Assembly (NCBI GenBank): GCA_027186245.1
Contig: CP114481.1
Coordinates: 22,165,501 to 22,229,500, forward strand
Direction of reading: 5' to 3'
Source: Coriaria nepalensis
Lineage: Eukaryota > Streptophyta > Magnoliopsida > Cucurbitales > Coriariaceae
DNA length: 64,000 nucleotides
Shown: one piece after another, positions 52,721-64,000 of the stretch
How positions within the stretch are numbered: position 1 is the first letter of the stretch
How the letters are laid out: every line of letters starts with the position of its first letter
Notes under the pieces: generated by a model
Seen by the model: the letters and a program-made list of their open reading frames with translations, nothing else
The model's database searches: none
Told to the model about the DNA's origin: nothing
Translations under genes and position numbers: made by a program

Positions 52721-53560
52721 AGCCTTAAAGTCATGTCACTGAGTCTGTTCTAGTCATTAAATCATTCAAAATTAATTAGAACAAATTCTCTTTTCGCCCT
52801 TCAAACATTATTTTCTTACATAACTTGCAATTAATCTACTGAAGACAACAATACATTATTTCAACATTAAAAGGCATATCCCTCAGTCTTTTCAATCATT
52901 AAATTGTTTGAAGGCACTTCAAACCAATTCTATTTTTGAATTTAGAACACGACTTTCATGCATAACTTGCACTTGAACTATTGAAGGCAACTATTCATTT
53001 TTTCAGCCTTAAAGTCATATTATTGCGTCTCCTTTAGTCATTAAATATTTTTGAATCACTTCGAATGAGAATCGGCCTTTAAACATGACTTTCGTGCATA
53101 AATTGCAGTTGATCTATTGAAGGCAACAATGCATTTGTTTAGCCTTAAAGTCATGCCACTGAGTCTGTTCTAGTCATTAAATCATTCTAAATTAATGCGA
53201 ACGAATTCTATTTTCCCCCTTCAAACATGATTTTCTTACATAACTTGCAATTAATCTACTGAAGACAACAATGCATTAATTTAGCATTAAAAAGCATATC
53301 ACTCAGTCTTTTCAATCATTAAATTGTTTGAAGGCACTTCGAACCAATTCTATTTTTGAATTTAGAACACGACTTTCATGCATAACTTGCACTTGAATTA
53401 TTAAAGGCAACTATTCATTTTTTTAGCCTTAAAGTCATATTATTGCGTTTCTTTTAGTCATTAAATCTTTCTGAATCACTTCGAATGAAATTCGGCCTTT
53501 AAACATGACTTTCGTACATAACTTGCAGTTGATCTATTGAAGGCAACAATGCATTTGTTT
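52437..53560 (+). repeat. Isolated third copy of the D-E-F unit run
   Basis: Units at 52437 (dimer D), 52721 (E) and 53141 (tgccactgag type, here F) reproduce the order found at 21744-22867 and 35633-36756. The match breaks in the B monomer of the 53141 unit, which switches to gcacttgaattattaaagg. It lies between blocks of a different, right-hand sequence type, so it is a separate relic or a transferred segment. It contains the last dimer of the window. Confidence 0.86.
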
Positions 53561-56500
53561 AGCCTTAAAGTCATGTCACTGAGTCTCTTCTAGTCATTAA
53601 ATCATTCTAAATTAATTCGAACGAATTCTATTTTCGCCCTTCAAACATTATTTTCTTACATAACTTGCAATTAATCTACTAAAGACAACAATGCATTATT
53701 TTAGCATTAAAAAGCATATCACTCAGTCTTTTCAATCATAAATCGTTTGAAGACACTTCAAACCAATTCTATTTTTGAATTTAGAACATGACTTTCATGC
53801 ACAACTTGCACTTGATCTATTGAAGGCAACTATTCATTTTTTTAGCCTTAAAGTCATATTATTGCGTCTCTTTTAGTCATTAAATCTTTCTGAATCACTT
53901 CGAATGAAATTCGGCCTTTAAACATGACTTTCGTACATAACTTGCCGTTGATCTATTGAAGGTAACAATGCATTTGTTTAGCCTTAAAGTCATGTCAATG
54001 AGTCTCTTCTAGTCATTAAATCATTCTAAATTAATTCGAACGAATTCTATTTTCGCCCTTCAAACATTATTTTCTTACGCAACTTGCAATTAATCTACTG
54101 AAGACAACAATGCATTATTTTAGCATTAAAAAGCATATCACTCAGTCTTTTCAATCATTAAATTGTTTTGAAGGCACTTCGAACCAATTCTATTTTTGAA
54201 TTTAGAACACGACTTTCATGCATAAGTTGCACTTGATCTATTGAAGCCAACTATTCATTTTTTTATCCTTAAAGTCATATTATTGCGTCTCTTTTAGTCA
54301 TTAAATCTTTCTAAATCACTTCCTTCGAAATTCGGCCTTTAAACATGACTTTCGTATATAACTTGCAGTTGATCTATTGAAGGCAACATTGCATTTGTTT
54401 AGCCTTAAAGCCATGTCACTGAGTCTCTTCGAGTCATTAAATAATTCAAAATTAATTCGAACGAATTCTATTTTCTCCCTTCAAACATTATTTTCTTACA
54501 TAACTTGCAATTAATCTACTGAAGACAACAATGCATTATTTTAGCATTAAAAAGCATATCACTCAGTCTTTTCAATCATAAATTGTTTGAAGACACTTCA
54601 AACCAATTCTATTTTTGAATTTAGAACACGACTTTCATGCATAACTTGCACTTGAATTATTAAAGGCAACTATTCATTTTTTTTAGCCTTAAAGTCATAT
54701 TATTGCGTTTCTTTTAGTCATTAAATCTTTTTGAATCACTTCGAATGAAATTCGGCCTTTAAACATGACTTTCGTGCATAACTTGCAGTTGATCTATTGA
54801 AGGCAACAATGCATTTGTTTAGCCTTAAAGTCATGTCACAGAGTCTCTTCTAGTCATTAAATCATTCTAAATTAATTCGAACGAATTCTATTTTCACCCT
54901 TCAAACATTATTTTCTTACATAACTTGCAATTAATCTACTGAAGACAACAATGCATTATTTTAGCATTAAAAAGCATATCACTCAGTCTTTTCAATCATT
55001 AAATTGTTTGAAGACACTTCAAACCAATTCTATTTTTGAATTTAGAACACGACTTTCATGCATAACTTGCACTTGAACTATTAGAGGCAACTATTCATTT
55101 TTTTAGCCTTAAAGTCATATTATTGCGTTTCTTTTAGTCATTAAATCTTTCTGAATCACTTCGAATGAAATTCGGCCTTTAAACATGACTTTCGTGCATA
55201 ACTTGCAGTTGATCTATTGAAGGCAACAATGCATTTGTTTAGCCTTAAAGTCATGTCACAGAGTCTCTTCTAGTCATTAAATCATTCAAAATTAATTCGA
55301 ACGAATTCTAATTTCTCCCTTCAAACATTATTTTCTTACATAACTTGCAATTAATCTACTGAAGACAACAGTGCATTATTTTAGCGTTAAAAAGCATATC
55401 ACTCAGTCTTTTCAATCATAAATTGTTTGAAGACATTTAAAACAAATTCGATTTTTTAATTTAGAACACGACTTTCATGCATAACTTGCACTTGAATTAT
55501 TAAAGGCAACTATTCATTTTTTTAGCCTTAAAGTCATATTATTGCGTTTCTTTTAGTCATTAAATCTTTCTGAATCACTTCGAATGAAATTCGGCCTTTA
55601 AACATGACTTTCGTACATAACTTGCAGTTGATCTATTGAAGGCAACAATGCATTTGTTTAGCCTTAAAGTCATGTCACTGAGTCTCTTCTAGTCATTAAA
55701 TCATTCTAAATTAATTCGAACGAATTCTATTTTCGCCCTTCAAACATTATTTTCTTACATAACTTGCAATTAATCTACTAAAGACAACAATGCATTATTT
55801 TAGCATTAAAAAGCATATCACTCAGTCTTTTCAATCATAAATCGTTTGAAGACACTTCAAACCAATTCTATTTTTGAATTTAGAACATGACTTTCATGCA
55901 CAACTTGCACTTGATCTATTGAAGGCAACTATTCATTTTTTTAGCCTTAAAGTCATATTATTGCGTCTCTTTTAGTCATTAAATCTTTCTGAATCACTTC
56001 GAATGAAATTCGGCCTTTAAACATGACTTTCGTACATAACTCGCCGTTGATCTATTGAAGGTAACAATGCATTTGTTTAGCCTTAAAGTCATGTCAATGA
56101 GTCTCTTCTAGTCATTAAATCATTCTAAATTAATTCGAACGAATTCTATTTTCGCCCTTCAAACATTATTTTCTTACGCAACTTGCAATTAATCTACTGA
56201 AGACAACAATGCATTATTTTAGCATTAAAAAGCATATCACTCAGTCTTTTCAATCATTAAATTGTTTGAAGGCACTTCGAACCAATTCTATTTTTGAATT
56301 TAGAACACGACTTTCATGCATAAGTTGCACTTGATCTATTGAAGCCAACTATTCATTTTTTTATCCTTAAAGTCATATTATTGCGTCTCTTTTAGTCATT
56401 AAATCTTTCTAAATCACTTCCTTCGAAATTCGGCCTTTAAACATGACTTTCGTATATAACTTGCAGTTGATCTATTGAAGGCAACATTGCATTTGTTTAG

Positions 56501-59435
56501 CCTTAAAGCCATGTCACTGAGTCTCTTCGAGTCATTAAATCATTCAAAATTAATTCGATCGAATTCTATTTTCTCCCTTCAAACATTATTTTCTTACATA
56601 ACTTGCAATTAATCTACTGAAGACAACAATGCATTATTTTAGCATTAAAAAGCATATCACTCAGTCTTTTCAATCATAAATTGTTTGAAGACACTTCAAA
56701 CCAATTCTATTTTTGAATTTAGAACACGACTTTCATGCATAACTTGCACTTGAATTATTAAAGGCAACTATTCATTTTTTTTAGCCTTAAAGTCATATTA
56801 TTGCGTTTCTTTTAGTCATTAAATCTTTCTGAATCACTTCGAATGAAATTCGGCCTTTAAACATGACTTTCGTGCATAACTTGCAGTTGATCTATTGAAG
56901 GCAACAATGCATTTGTTTAGCCTTAAAGTCATGTCACCGAGTCTCTTCTAGTCATTAAATCATTCTAAATTAATTCGAACGAATTCTATTTTCGCCCTTC
57001 AAACATTATTTTCTTACATAACTTGCAATTAATCTACTGAAGACAACAATGAATTATTTTAGCATTAAAAAGCATATCACTCAGTCTTTTCAATCATTAA
57101 ATTGTTTGAAGACACTTCAAACCAATTCTATTTTTGAATTTAGAACACGACTTTCATGCATAACTTGCACTTGAACTATTACAGGCAACTATTCATTTTT
57201 TTAGCCTTAAAGTCATATTATTGCGTTTCTTTTAGTCATTAAATCTTTCTGAATCACTTCGAATGAAATTCGGCCTTTGAACATTACTTTCGTGCATAAC
57301 TTGCAGTTGATCTATTGAAGGCAACAATGCATTTGTTTAGCCTTAAAGTCATGTCACTGAGTCTCTTCTAGTCACTAAATCATTCTAAATTAATTCGAAC
57401 GAATTCTATTTTCGGCCTTCAAACATTATTTTCTTACATAACTTGCAATTAATCTACTGAAGACAACAATGCATTATTTTAGCATTAAAAAGCATATCAC
57501 TCAGTCTTTTCAATCATAAATTTTTTGAAGACACTTCAAACAAATTCGATTTTTTAATTTAGAGCACGACTTTCATGCATAACTTGCACTTGAATTATTA
57601 AAGGCAACTATTCATTTTTTTAGCCTTAAAGTCATATTATTGCGTTTCTTTTAGTCCTTAAATCTTTCTGAATCACTTCGAATGAAATTCGGCCTTTAAA
57701 CATGACTTTCGTACATAACTTGCAGTTGATCTATTGAAGGCAACAATGCATTTGTTTAGCCTTAAAGTCATGTCACTGAGTCTCTTCTAGTCATTAAATC
57801 ATTCTAAATTAATTCGAACGAATTCTATTTTCGCCCTTCAAACATTATTTTCTTACATAACTTGCAATTAATCTACTAAAGACAACAATGCATTATTTTA
57901 GCATTAAAAAGCATATCACTCAGTCTTTTCAATCATAAATCGTTTGAAGACACTTCAAACCAATTCTATTTTTGAATTTAGAACATGACTTTCATGCACA
58001 ACTTGCACTTGATCTATTGAAGGCAACTATTCATTTTTTTAGCCTTAAAGTCATATTATTGCGTCTCTTTTAGTCATTAAATCTTTTTGAATCACTTCGA
58101 ATGAAATTCGGCCTTTAAACATGACTTTCATACATAACTTGCCGTTGATCTATTGAAGGTAACAATGCATTTGTTTAGCCTTAAAGTCATGTCAATGAGT
58201 CTCTTCTAGTCATTAAATCATTCTAAATTAATTCGAACGAATTCTATTTTCGCCCTTCAAACATTATTTTCTTACGCAACTTGCAATTAATCTACTGAAG
58301 ACAACAATGCATTATTTTAGCATTAAAAAGCATATCACTCAGTCTTTTCAATCATTAAATTGTTTGAAGGCACTTCAAACCAATTCTATTTTTGAATTTA
58401 GAACACGACTTTCATGCATAAGTTGCACTTGATCTATGGAAGCCAACTATTCATTTTTTTATCCTTAAAGTCATATTATTGCGTCTCTTTTAGTCATTAA
58501 ATCTTTCTAAATCACTTCCTTCGAAATTCGGCCTTTAAACATGACTTTCGTATATAACTTGCAGTTGATCTATTGAAGGCAACATTGCATTTGTTTAGCC
58601 TTAAAGCCATGTCACTGAGTCTCTTCGAGTCATTAAATCATTCAAAATTAATTCGAATGAATTCTATTTTCTCCCTTCAAACATTATTTTCTTACATAAC
58701 TTGCAATTAATCTACTGAAGACAACAATGCATTATTTTAGCATTAAAAAGCATATCACTCAGTCTTTTCAATCATAAATTGTTTGAAGACACTTCAAACC
58801 AATTCTATTTTTGAATTTAGAACACGACTTTCATGCATAACTTGCACTTGAATTATTAAAGGCAACTATTCATTTTTTTTAGCCTTAAAGTCATATTATT
58901 GCGTTTCTTTTAGTCATTAAATCTTTCTGAATCACTTCGAATGAAATTCGGCCTTTAAACACGACTTTCGTGCATAACTTGCAGTTGATCTATTGAAGGC
59001 AACAATGCATTTGTTTAGCCTTAAAGTCATGTCACTGAGTCTCTTCTAGTCACTAAATCATTCCAAATTAATTCGAAAGAATTCTATTTTCGCCCTTCAA
59101 ACATTATTTTCTTACATAACTTGCAATTAATCTACTGAAGACAACAATGCATTATTTTAGCATTAAAAAGCATATCACTCAGTCTTTTCAATCATAAATT
59201 GTTTGAAGACACTTCAAACCAATTCTATTTTTGAATTTAGAACATGACTTTCATGCATAACTTGCACTTGATCTATTGAAGGCAACTATTCATTTTTTTA
59301 GCCTTAAAGTCATATTATTGCGTCTCTTTTAGTCATTGAATCTTTTTAAATCACCTCCTTCAAAATTCGGCCTTTAAACATGACTTTCGTATATAACTTG
59401 CAGTTGATCTATTGAAGGCAACATTGCATTTGTTT
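53561..59435 (+). repeat. 2098-bp super-repeat of five trimers, nearly three copies
   Basis: Copies are 53561-55659 (2099 bp, one extra T in ttgttttgaagg near 54,165), 55660-57757 (2098 bp) and a partial copy from 57758 (units 57758, 58177, 58597, 59017). The order inside a copy is: trimer with ataaatcg, gcacaactt and a C with taacttgccg or tcgccg; trimer with ttacgcaac, ataagttgcac, gaagccaac and cttccttcg; trimer with aaagccatg and cttcgagtc; then two further trimers. Copies differ by scattered single bases. The third copy loses the pattern after the unit at 59017. Confidence 0.88.
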
Positions 59436-61955
59436 AGCCTTAAAGTCATGTCACTGAATCTCTTCTAGTCATTAAATCATTCAAAATTAATTCGAACGAA
59501 TTCTATTTTCGCCCTTCAAATATTATGTTCTTACATAACTTGCAATTAATCTACTGAAGACAACAATGCAATATTTTAGCATTAAAAAGCATATCACTCA
59601 GTCTTTTCAATCATTAAATTGTTTGAAGACACTTCAAACCAATTCTATTTTTGAATTTAGAACACGACTTTCATGCATAACTTGCACTTGAATTATTAAA
59701 GGCAACTATTCATTTTTTTTAGCCTTAAAGTCATATTATTGCGTCTCTTTTCGTCATTGAATCTTTTTAAATCACCTCCTTCAAAATTCGGCCTTTAAAC
59801 ATGACTTTCGTATATAACTTGCAGTTGATCTATTGAAGGCAACAATGCATTTGTTTAGCCTTAAAGTCATGTCACTGAATCTCTTCTAGTCATTAAATCA
59901 TTCAAAATTAATTCGAACGAATTCTATTTTCGCCCTTCAAATATTATGTTCTTACATAACTTGCAATTAATCTACTGAAGACAACAATTCATTATTTTAG
60001 CATTAAAAAGCATATCACTCAGTCTTTTCAATCATAAATCGTTTGAAGACACTTCAAACCAATTCTATTTTTGAATTTAGAACATGACTTTCATGCACAA
60101 CTTGCACTTGATCTATTGAAGGCAACTATTCATTTTTTTAGCCTTAAAGTCATATTATTGCGTCTCTTTTAGTCATTAAATCTTTCTGAATCACTTCGAA
60201 TGAAATTCGGCCTTTAAACATGACTTTCGTACATAACTTGCCGTTGATCTATTGAAGGTAACAATGCATTTGTTTAGCCTTAAAGTCATGTCAATGAGTC
60301 TCTTCTAGTCATTAAATCATTCTAAATTAATTCGAACGAATTCTATTTTTGCCCTTCAAACATTATTTTCTTACGCAACTTGCAATTAATCTACTGAAGA
60401 CAACAATGCATTATTTTAGCATTAAAAAGCATATCACTCAGTCTTTTCAATCATTAGATTGTTGGAAAGCACTTCGAACCAATACTATTTTTGAATTTAG
60501 AACACGACTTTCATGCATAACTTGCACTTGATCTATTGAAGGCAACTATTCATTTTTTTAGCCTTAAAGTTATATTATTTCGTCTCTTTTAGTCATTAAA
60601 TCTTTCTGAATCACTTCGAATGAAATTCGGCCTTTAAACATGACTTTCGTACATAACTTGCAGTTGATTTATTGAAGGTAACAATGCATTTGTTTAGCCT
60701 TAAAGTCATGTCAATGAGTCTCTTCTAGTCATTAAATCATTCTAAATTAATTCGAACGAATTCTATTTTCGCCCTTCAAATATTATGTTCTTACATAACT
60801 TGCAATTAATCTACTGAAGACAACAATGCAATATTTTAGCATTAAAAAGCATATCACTCAGTCTTTTCAATCATTAAATTGTTTGAAGACACTTCAAACC
60901 AATTCTATTTTTGAATTTAGAACACGACTTTCATGCATAACTTGCACTTGAATTATTAAAGGCAACTATTCATTTTTTTTAGCCTTAAAGTCATATTATT
61001 GCGTCTCTTTTCGTCATTGAATCTTTTTAAATCACCTCCTTCAAAATTCGGCCTTTAAACATGACTTTCGTATATAACTTGCAGTTGATCTATTGAAGGC
61101 AACAATGCATTTGTTTAGCCTTAAAGTCATGTCACTGAATCTCTTCTAGTCATTAAATCATTCAAAATTAATTCGAACGAATTCTATTTTCGCCCTTCAA
61201 ATATTATGTTCTTACATAACTTGCAATTAATCTACTGAAGACAACAATTCATTATTTTAGCATTAAAAAGCATATCACTCAGTCTTTTCAATCATAAATC
61301 GTTTGAAGACACTTCAAACCAATTCTATTTTTGAATTTAGAACATGACTTTCATGCACAACTTGCACTTGATCTATTGAAGGCAACTATTCATTTTTTTA
61401 GCCTTAAAGTCATATTATTGCGTCTCTTTTAGTCATTAAATCTTTCTGAATCACTTCGAATGAAATTCGGCCTTTAAACATGACTTTCGTACATAACTTG
61501 CCGTTGATCTATTGAAGGTAACAATGCATTTGTTTAGCCTTAAAGTCATGTCAATGAGTCTCTTCTAGTCATTAAATCATTCTAAATTAATTCGAACGAA
61601 TTCTATTTTTGCCCTTCAAACATTATTTTCTTACGCAACTTGCAATTAATCTACTGAAGACAACAATGCATTATTTTAGCATTAAAAAGCATATCACTCA
61701 GTCTTTTCAATCATTAGATTGTTGGAAAGCACTTCGAACCAATACTATTTTTGAATTTAGAACACGACTTTCATGCATAACTTGCACTTGATCTATTGAA
61801 GGCAACTATTCATTTTTTTAGCCTTAAAGTTATATTATTTCGTCTCTTTTAGTCATTAAATCTTTCTGAATCACTTCGAATGAAATTCGGCCTTTAAACA
61901 TGACTTTCGTACATAACTTGCAGTTGATTTATTGAAGGTAACAATGCATTTGTTT
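59436..61955 (+). repeat. 1260-bp tandem duplication with no difference seen
   Basis: Three trimers (421 + 419 + 420 bp) are present twice. The left and right copies match over at least 59521-60780 against 60781-62040, except at the last bases (tattatgttc against tattattttc near 62045). I compared the rows side by side and saw no substitution in between. Shared private marks are tgcaatattttag, ttttcgtcattgaatc, acaacaattcatt, tcattagattgttggaaagc and tattatttcgtc. This is the youngest-looking duplication in the window. Confidence 0.9.
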
Positions 61956-64000
61956 AGCCTTAAAGTCATGTCAATGAGTCTCTTCTAGTCATTAAATCAT
62001 TCTAAATTAATTCGAACGAATTCTATTTTCGCCCTTCAAATATTATTTTCTTACATAACTTGCAATTAATCTACTGAAGACAACAATGCATTATTTTTGA
62101 ATTAAAAAGCATATCACTCAGTCCTTTCAATCATAAATTGTTTGAAGACACTTGAAACCAATTCTATTTTTGAATTTAGAACACGACTTTCATGCATAAC
62201 TTGCACTTGAATTATTAAAGGCAACTATTCATTTTTTTAGCCTTAAAGTCATATTATTGCGTTTCATTTAGTCATTAAATGTTTCTGAATCACTTCGAAT
62301 GAAATTCGGCCTTTAAACATGACTTTCGTGCATAACTTGCAGTTGATTTATTGAAGGCAACAATGCATTTGTTTAGCCTTAAAGTCATGTCACTGAGTCT
62401 CTTCTAGTCATTAAATCATTCTAAATTAATTCGAACGAATTCTATTTTCGGCCTTCAAACATTATTTTCTTACATAACTTGCAATTAATCTACTGAAGAG
62501 AACAATACATTATTTTAGCATTAAAAAGCATATCACTCAGTCTTTTGAATCGTAAATTGTTTGAAGACACTTCCAACCAATTCTATTTTTGAATTTAGAA
62601 CACGACTTTCATGCATAACTTGCACTTGATTCATTGAAGGCAACTATTCATTTTTTTAGCCTTAAAGTCATATTATTGCGTCTCCTTTAGTCATTAAATC
62701 TTTCTGAATCACTTCGAATGAAATTCGGCCTTTAAACATGACTTTCGTACATAACTTGCAGTTTATCTATTGAAGGTAACAATGCATTTGTTTAGCCTTA
62801 AAGTCATGTCAATGACTCTCTTCTAGTCATTAAATCATTCAAAATTAATTCGAACGAATTCTATTTTCGCCCTTCAAATATTATTTTCTTACATAGCTTG
62901 CAATTAATCTACTGAAGACAACAATGCATTATTTTAGCGTTAAAAAGCATATCACTCAGTCTTTTCAATCATAAATCGTTTGAAGACACTTCAAACCAAT
63001 TCTATTTTTGAATTTAGAACATGACTTTCATGCACAACTTGCACTTGATCTATTGAAGGCAACTATTCATTTTTTTAGCCTTAAAGTCATATTATTGCGT
63101 CTCTTTTAGTCATTAAATCTTTCTGAATCACTTCGAATGAAATTCGGCCTTTAAACATGACTTTCGTACATAACTTGCCGTTGATCTATTGAAGGTAACA
63201 ATGCATTTGTTTAGCCTTAAAGTCATGTCAATGAGTCTCTTCTAGTCATTAAATCATTCTAAATTAATTCGAACGAATTCTATTTTTGCCCTTCAAACAT
63301 TATTTTCTTACGCAACTTGCAATTAATCTACTGAAGACAACAATGCATTATTTTAGCATTAAAAAGCATATCACTCAGTCTTTTCAATCATTAAATTGTT
63401 TGAAGGCACTTCGAACCAATTCTATTTTTGAATTTAGAACACGACTTTCATGCATAAGTTGCACTTGATCTATTGAAGCCAACTATTCATTTTTTTATCC
63501 TTAAAGTCATATTATTGCGTCTCTTTTAGTCATTAAATCTTTCTAAATCACTTCCTTCGAAATTCGGCCTTTAAACATGACTTTCGTATATAACTTGCAG
63601 TTGATCTATTGAAGGCAACATTGCATTTGTTTAGCCTTAAAGCCATGTCACTGAGTCTCTTCGAGTCATTAAATCATTCAAAATTAATTCGAACGAATTC
63701 TATTTTCTCCCTTCAAACATTATTTTCTTACATAACTTGCAATTAATCTACTGAAGACAACAATGCATTATTTTAGCATTAAAAAGCATATCACTCAGTC
63801 TTTTCAATCATAAATTGTTTGAAGACACTTCAAACCAATTCTATTTTTGAATTTAGAACACGACTTTCATGCATAACTTGCACTTGAATTATTAAAGGCA
63901 ACTATTCATTTTTTTTAGCCTTAAAGTCATATTATTGCGTTTCTTTTAGTCATTAAATCTTTCTGAATCACTTCGAATGAAATTCGGCCTTTAAACATGA
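61956..64000 (+). repeat. Right-end trimers returning to the 2098-bp type
   Basis: Units start at 61956, 62375, 62794, 63213 and 63633 (cut by the window end in C). Most are 419 bp. The units at 61956 and 62375 have private changes (tttttgaattaaaaagc, cgtttcatttag, atgtttctg, ttgaatcgtaaatt). From about 62.95 kb the sequence again has the ataaatcg, gcacaactt, taacttgccg, ttacgcaac, cttccttcg and aaagccatg marks in the order of the super-repeat at 53561-59435. Confidence 0.86.

Larger units (their letters stand above)
1..64000 (+). repeat. Satellite array of 420-bp A-B-C trimers filling the window
   Basis: The window is a single head-to-tail tandem array. The unit is about 420 bp and consists of three related monomers, A, B and C. 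Unit starts (the agcctt/agcgtt at the head of A) can be followed without a break at 1, 421, 842, 1263, 1684, 1968 and so on to 63633. Steps are 419-421 bp for trimers and 284 bp for dimers. I count 159 units: 138 full trimers, 20 dimers and one truncated by the window end. All have the same orientation. Single-base indels explain the 419 and 421 lengths; I found no larger insertion, so there is no embedded transposon or gene. GC is about 31% by hand count of the consensus trimer. No reading frame exceeds 60 codons, as expected for non-coding DNA. A eukaryotic heterochromatic (possibly centromeric) satellite is the likely identity; the family and host are not recognised. The strand label only fixes the direction in which I read the monomers. 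Confidence 0.98.

Noticed and set aside
60349..60531. A 60-codon reading frame across monomers A and B
   Set aside because: It begins at a TTG created by a single change (tttttgccc for ttttcgccc) and simply translates satellite sequence. There is no ribosome-binding or promoter context and no similarity to a protein I recognise.
61609..61791. An identical 60-codon frame 1260 bp downstream
   Set aside because: It is the same satellite segment in the second copy of the 1260-bp duplication, so its identity reflects duplicated DNA, not protein conservation.
63286..63468. A third, slightly different 60-codon frame
   Set aside because: It has the same origin (TTG start in monomer A, read through B), and its differences are ordinary unit variation. 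Other units lack the frame.
1..64000. CRISPR array
   Set aside because: The repeats are adjacent 420-bp units with no short direct repeat and unique-spacer alternation, and there are no cas genes.
1..64000. Promoters, terminators, tRNA or rRNA genes
   Set aside because: AT-rich motifs resembling TATA or -10 boxes occur by chance in every unit, and no cloverleaf or rRNA-like segment was seen. Nothing supports a specific call.
1..64000. Naming a species or a known satellite family
   Set aside because: The monomer length of about 140 bp and low GC fit many insects, plants and other eukaryotes. I do not recognise the sequence, and no search could be run.

Overview
The whole 64 kb window is one uninterrupted array of AT-rich satellite DNA. 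I find no credible protein-coding gene, RNA gene, transposable element or unique spacer. The basic unit is a trimer of about 420 bp made of three related but diverged monomers: A (142 bp), B (142 bp) and C (136 bp), about 31% GC by hand count of consensus units. I followed the unit starts in register from base 1 to base 64000 and counted 159 units: 138 complete A-B-C trimers, 20 dimers of 284 bp in which C is missing, and one unit cut by the window end. All lie in the same orientation, and no foreign insertion longer than a base or two was found. A perfect-register array of this size without genes points to a eukaryotic chromosome, most likely pericentromeric, centromeric or other constitutive heterochromatin. 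The sequence does not let me name the species or the satellite family.

The order is regional. Bases 1-1683 are plain trimers, two of them apparently identical 421-bp copies. Bases 1684-8983 carry a second-level repeat: one dimer plus three trimers (1544 bp) repeated four times, preceded by a shorter 1124-bp form. From 9824 to 11935 the dimer alternates with one trimer (704 bp, three times). Bases 11936-24967 are mostly trimers with segmental duplications at offsets of 2384 and 1680 bp. Bases 24968-36336 hold a cassette array in which six recognisable unit types (here called W, X, Y, Z, D, E) recur in one order with whole units gained or lost, giving cassette lengths of 1965, 2385, 1545, 2805, 1545 and 1124 bp. 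Bases 35917-38856 are a second copy, 13,889 bp away, of 22028-24967. Bases 38857-47396 are two copies of a block of roughly 4-4.5 kb. The right end (53561-64000) has a 2098-bp super-repeat and an apparently perfect 1260-bp tandem duplication. There are no dimers after 52720, and a 1-bp-shortened B monomer appears only from about 41.8 kb onward.

No genes work together here. The content is a record of array evolution: unequal exchange in whole-unit steps, out-of-register exchange between B and C monomers that created the dimer, hitch-hiking of the neighbouring unit with that deletion, and short conversion-like tracts. All sequence comparisons were done by eye, so identity statements mean 'no difference seen' or 'few differences seen', not computed alignments.
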